This document shows positions 6,054-6,837 of a DNA stretch of 6,837 nt, piece after piece. The DNA is from Elusimicrobiota bacterium (GTDB lineage: Bacteria; CG03): assembly GCA_021161625.1 (NCBI GenBank), contig JAGHAG010000161.1, positions 1-6,837 on the forward strand, given 5' to 3'. Every line of letters begins with the position of its first letter. Position 1 is the stretch's first letter. Both the position numbers and the translations under genes were made by a program. The notes beneath the pieces were generated by a model, which did no database searches, was not told the origin of the DNA, and worked only from the letters and a program-made list of their open reading frames with translations.

Positions 6054-6541
6054 TTTTTCTTCACCATTTTTAAGCCATTTTTTTCAAGAACAACCCTTGT
6101 TATTGAAAGAACCCAGAACACAAGAAAAATCCCTGCCATAACCTTCATTGCAATTGCAATGTTGTAAAGGGGAATCTGTCCTGCACTTAAAAGTTTAAAC
6201 TCTAAACTTCCAAACTTTTTTTGAATTAAATTTGTAAAAAATTTATCACCCCAGAACAGTCCAAACAACGAGCCCAGAACAAAAAGAATGGCACCTGTTG
6301 ATTCCAGCAGAGTTATCCTTCTGTGAGGAAGAAACGTCTCCACTCTTTCCCTGCCAAAAGAAAGCATTATCAAAATAAAACCCCCTGCAATTATAACCCC
6401 TCCTGCAAATCCACCGCCAGGGGTAAGGTGCCCAAAAAAAACAATGTAAATTCCAAAAAGAAATATAAAACTTTCAACCCACAGGCACACCGTCTTTACA
6501 ATTTCACTCATACCATCTCTTTTCGTTTTCAATTCATCCAT
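6050..6541 (-). CDS. mrpB: Mrp subunit B (MnhB domain)
   Basis: This is the first gene of the block. The 163-residue protein has an MnhB-type domain with about four membrane segments (about 20-38, 42-62, 80-97 and 126-148). Signatures are GHLTPGGGFAGGVIIAGGF (37-55) and LLSAGQIPLYNIAIAMKV (117-134), typical of MrpB and MbhF. The length is slightly above that of stand-alone MrpB. The start at 6541 is supported by AGAGGA 4 bases upstream; an in-frame ATG ten codons later (MSEIVKTV) lacks such a site. In standard Mrp operons an MrpA gene precedes mrpB, and in Mbh systems MbhD/MbhE (MrpA C-terminal-like, DUF4040) precede MbhF. Here the preceding 296 bp are non-coding repeats, so that subunit is missing from the window. 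Confidence 0.93.
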   Translation of the reverse strand: MDELKTKRDGMSEIVKTVCLWVESFIFLFGIYIVFFGHLTPGGGFAGGVIIAGGFILIMLSFGRERVETFLPHRRITLLESTGAILFVLGSLFGLFWGDKFFTNLIQKKFGSLEFKLLSAGQIPLYNIAIAMKVMAGIFLVFWVLSITRVVLEKNGLKMVKKK

Positions 6542-6545
6542 TTTA

Positions 6546-6551
6546 TCCTCT
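6546..6551 (-). promoter_or_regulatory. Shine-Dalgarno site of mrpB
   Basis: AGAGGA on the minus strand lies 4 bases before the ATG of mrpB (6541). It decides between that ATG and the in-frame ATG ten codons later, in favour of the longer protein. Confidence 0.7.
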
Positions 6552-6575
6552 AAACCTGAAAGGCATGTTCACTAA

Positions 6576-6624
6576 TTCGAAATCCGAAATTCGAAACAAA
6601 TTCAAATTACCAAAATTCAAATGT
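6576..6624. repeat. TTCGAAA heptamer repeat and AAATTCAAAT variants
   Basis: TTCGAAA (6576-6582), TCCGAAA (6583-6589) and TTCGAAA (6590-6596) are three exact 7-bp steps. They are followed by looser copies, CAAATTCAAAT and CAAAATTCAAAT, up to 6624. The tract resembles the AT-rich tract at 31-60 near the other end of the window. Its function is unknown. Similar TTCGAATTTCGGA-type intergenic strings are familiar from uncultured bacterial genomes, but I cannot name a defined family. Confidence 0.55.
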
Positions 6625-6646
6625 CCAAAACCCTTTCCTCTTTTAG

Positions 6647-6678
6647 TTGATAAGTTAAAAAGTTGACAAGTTGATAAG
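6647..6678 (-). repeat. Four-unit degenerate octamer array, inverted arm
   Basis: TTGATAAG, TTAAAAAG, TTGACAAG and TTGATAAG follow each other in exact 8-bp phase. Read on the minus strand they are CTTATCAA, CTTGTCAA, CTTTTTAA and CTTATCAA, the same CTT-N-TC-NN consensus as the array at 6740-6835 but in the opposite orientation. The arm lies on the mrpB side of the C/G-rich palindrome. Confidence 0.65.
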
Positions 6679-6685
6679 GCAAAAT

Positions 6686-6740
6686 CCCCCCTCTGTTTCT
6701 CCCCCCTCTTAGGGGGGAGATTAAGTAGGGGGTTGTCCCC
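6686..6740. repeat. C/G-rich nested palindrome, MITE-like core
   Basis: The inner hairpin is perfect: TCTCCCCCC (6698-6706), loop TCTTA (6707-6711), GGGGGGAGA (6712-6720). An outer pair, CCCCC (6686-6690) with GGGGG (6728-6732), nests around it. GGGG-TTGT-CCCC (6729-6740) gives a competing small stem. Such CCCCCCT...AGGGGGG units resemble small non-autonomous intergenic palindromes. No transposase gene or clear target-site duplication is visible. No T-run follows the stem on either strand, so a terminator role is unlikely. Confidence 0.6.
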
Positions 6741-6835
6741 TTTTTCACTTTTCAACTTTTCTACTTTTCCACTTGTCATCTTGTTTTCTTGTCTTCTTGT
6801 CTCCATATCTCCATATCACTTTATCACCTTGTCAC
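6740..6835 (+). repeat. Twelve-unit degenerate octamer array with exact 8-bp period
   Basis: Twelve consecutive octamers fit C-T-T-N-T-C-N-N without a single insertion or deletion: CTTTTTCA, CTTTTCAA, CTTTTCTA, CTTTTCCA, CTTGTCAT, CTTGTTTT, CTTGTCTT, CTTGTCTC, CATATCTC, CATATCAC, TTTATCAC, CTTGTCAC. Positions 3 and 5 are T in all twelve, and position 6 is C in ten. Position 4 runs T four times, G four, A three, then G. Position 8 runs A four times, T three, then C five. The array continues past the window edge (TT). An 8-bp period is incompatible with coding use. Confidence 0.75.
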
Positions 6836-6837
6836 TT

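Larger units (their letters stand above)
6542..6837. other. Non-coding repeat-rich region upstream of mrpB
   Basis: The 296 bp upstream of the operon show no credible gene. Moving away from mrpB they hold a ribosome site, TTCGAAA heptamers with AAATTCAAAT variants (6576-6624), an inverted-orientation octamer array (6647-6678), a C/G-rich palindrome (6686-6740) and a forward octamer array running off the window (6740-6835). The operon promoter should lie here or further upstream. The best match I see on the minus strand is TTGTCA (6669-6664), 18 bp, then TAAAAG (6645-6640). Its -35 falls inside the octamers and its -10 is weak, so I do not call it as a promoter. Confidence 0.6.

Noticed and set aside
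6640..6669. Possible minus-strand promoter TTGTCA, 18 bp, TAAAAG for the mrp operon
   Set aside because: The -35 is just one octamer of the repeat array and the -10 matches only 4 of 6 positions. In such biased DNA this match is expected by chance.
6698..6720. Perfect C/G hairpin as an intrinsic terminator
   Set aside because: No T-run follows the stem on either strand and no gene end is adjacent in the window. A repeat element explains it better.
6543..6806. Open frame of 87 codons on the minus strand upstream of mrpB
   Set aside because: It runs straight through the octamer arrays, the palindrome and the heptamer repeats. Its translation is repeat-derived (KVEKLKSEKG, LSTCQLFNLSTK) with no domain, so it is an accident of repeats lacking stop codons.
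6740..6835. CRISPR-like array
   Set aside because: Units are contiguous 8-mers without spacers and no cas gene is present, so this is a simple degenerate tandem repeat.

Overview
This AT-rich bacterial window has two parts. Nine genes on the minus strand, 6541 down to 1427, form one tightly packed operon-like block. A single plus-strand ATPase gene, 163-1434, converges on its 3' end. Several genes have clear Shine-Dalgarno sites (AGAGGA, GAGGAG, AGGTGA). The content (Mrp-type antiporter subunits plus group 4 [NiFe]-hydrogenase accessory proteins), the low GC and the odd short repeats between genes suggest an anaerobic, probably uncultured bacterium of a candidate-phylum type, with Omnitrophota as one possibility. 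The taxonomy is a guess from style, not a demonstrated placement.

Layout in plus coordinates: 1-120 is AT-rich repeat DNA with a 15-bp palindrome. 128-200 holds a good sigma-70-like promoter whose -10/start region is duplicated in tandem. 163-1434 is an AAA_14/DUF4143 ATPase. The minus-strand block reads, in transcription order: mrpB (6541-6050), mrpC (6053-5706), mrpD (5706-4237), mrpE (4240-3752), mrpF (3755-3498), mrpG fused to a CBS pair (3489-2791), a HycF-type two-[4Fe-4S] protein (2794-2198), a HycI-type hydrogenase maturation protease (2211-1741) and hypA (1753-1427). Almost every junction is an overlap of 1 to 14 bp. 6542-6837 is non-coding and dense in repeats: TTCGAAA heptamers, two oppositely oriented arrays of degenerate octamers, and a C/G-rich palindrome between them.

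How the genes fit together: subunits B-C-D-E-F-G form an Mrp-type Na+/H+ antiporter module in the canonical order, but without an MrpA gene in view. Downstream, HycF would carry electrons to or from a group 4 hydrogenase, while HycI and HypA would mature its NiFe large subunit. The block therefore looks like the membrane ion-pumping and maturation half of a ferredoxin-linked, Mbh/Hyc-like energy-converting hydrogenase. The catalytic large and small subunits, the HycD/NuoH-like subunit and MrpA/MbhD-E are all absent from the window. They may lie beyond 6837, past the repeat region, or elsewhere.

The most unusual protein is the MrpG-CBS fusion. It places a putative adenine-nucleotide sensor directly on an antiporter subunit and suggests that ion pumping is gated by energy charge. 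The most unusual DNA is the exactly 8-bp-phased degenerate array at 6740-6835, whose variable positions change in blocks along the array.
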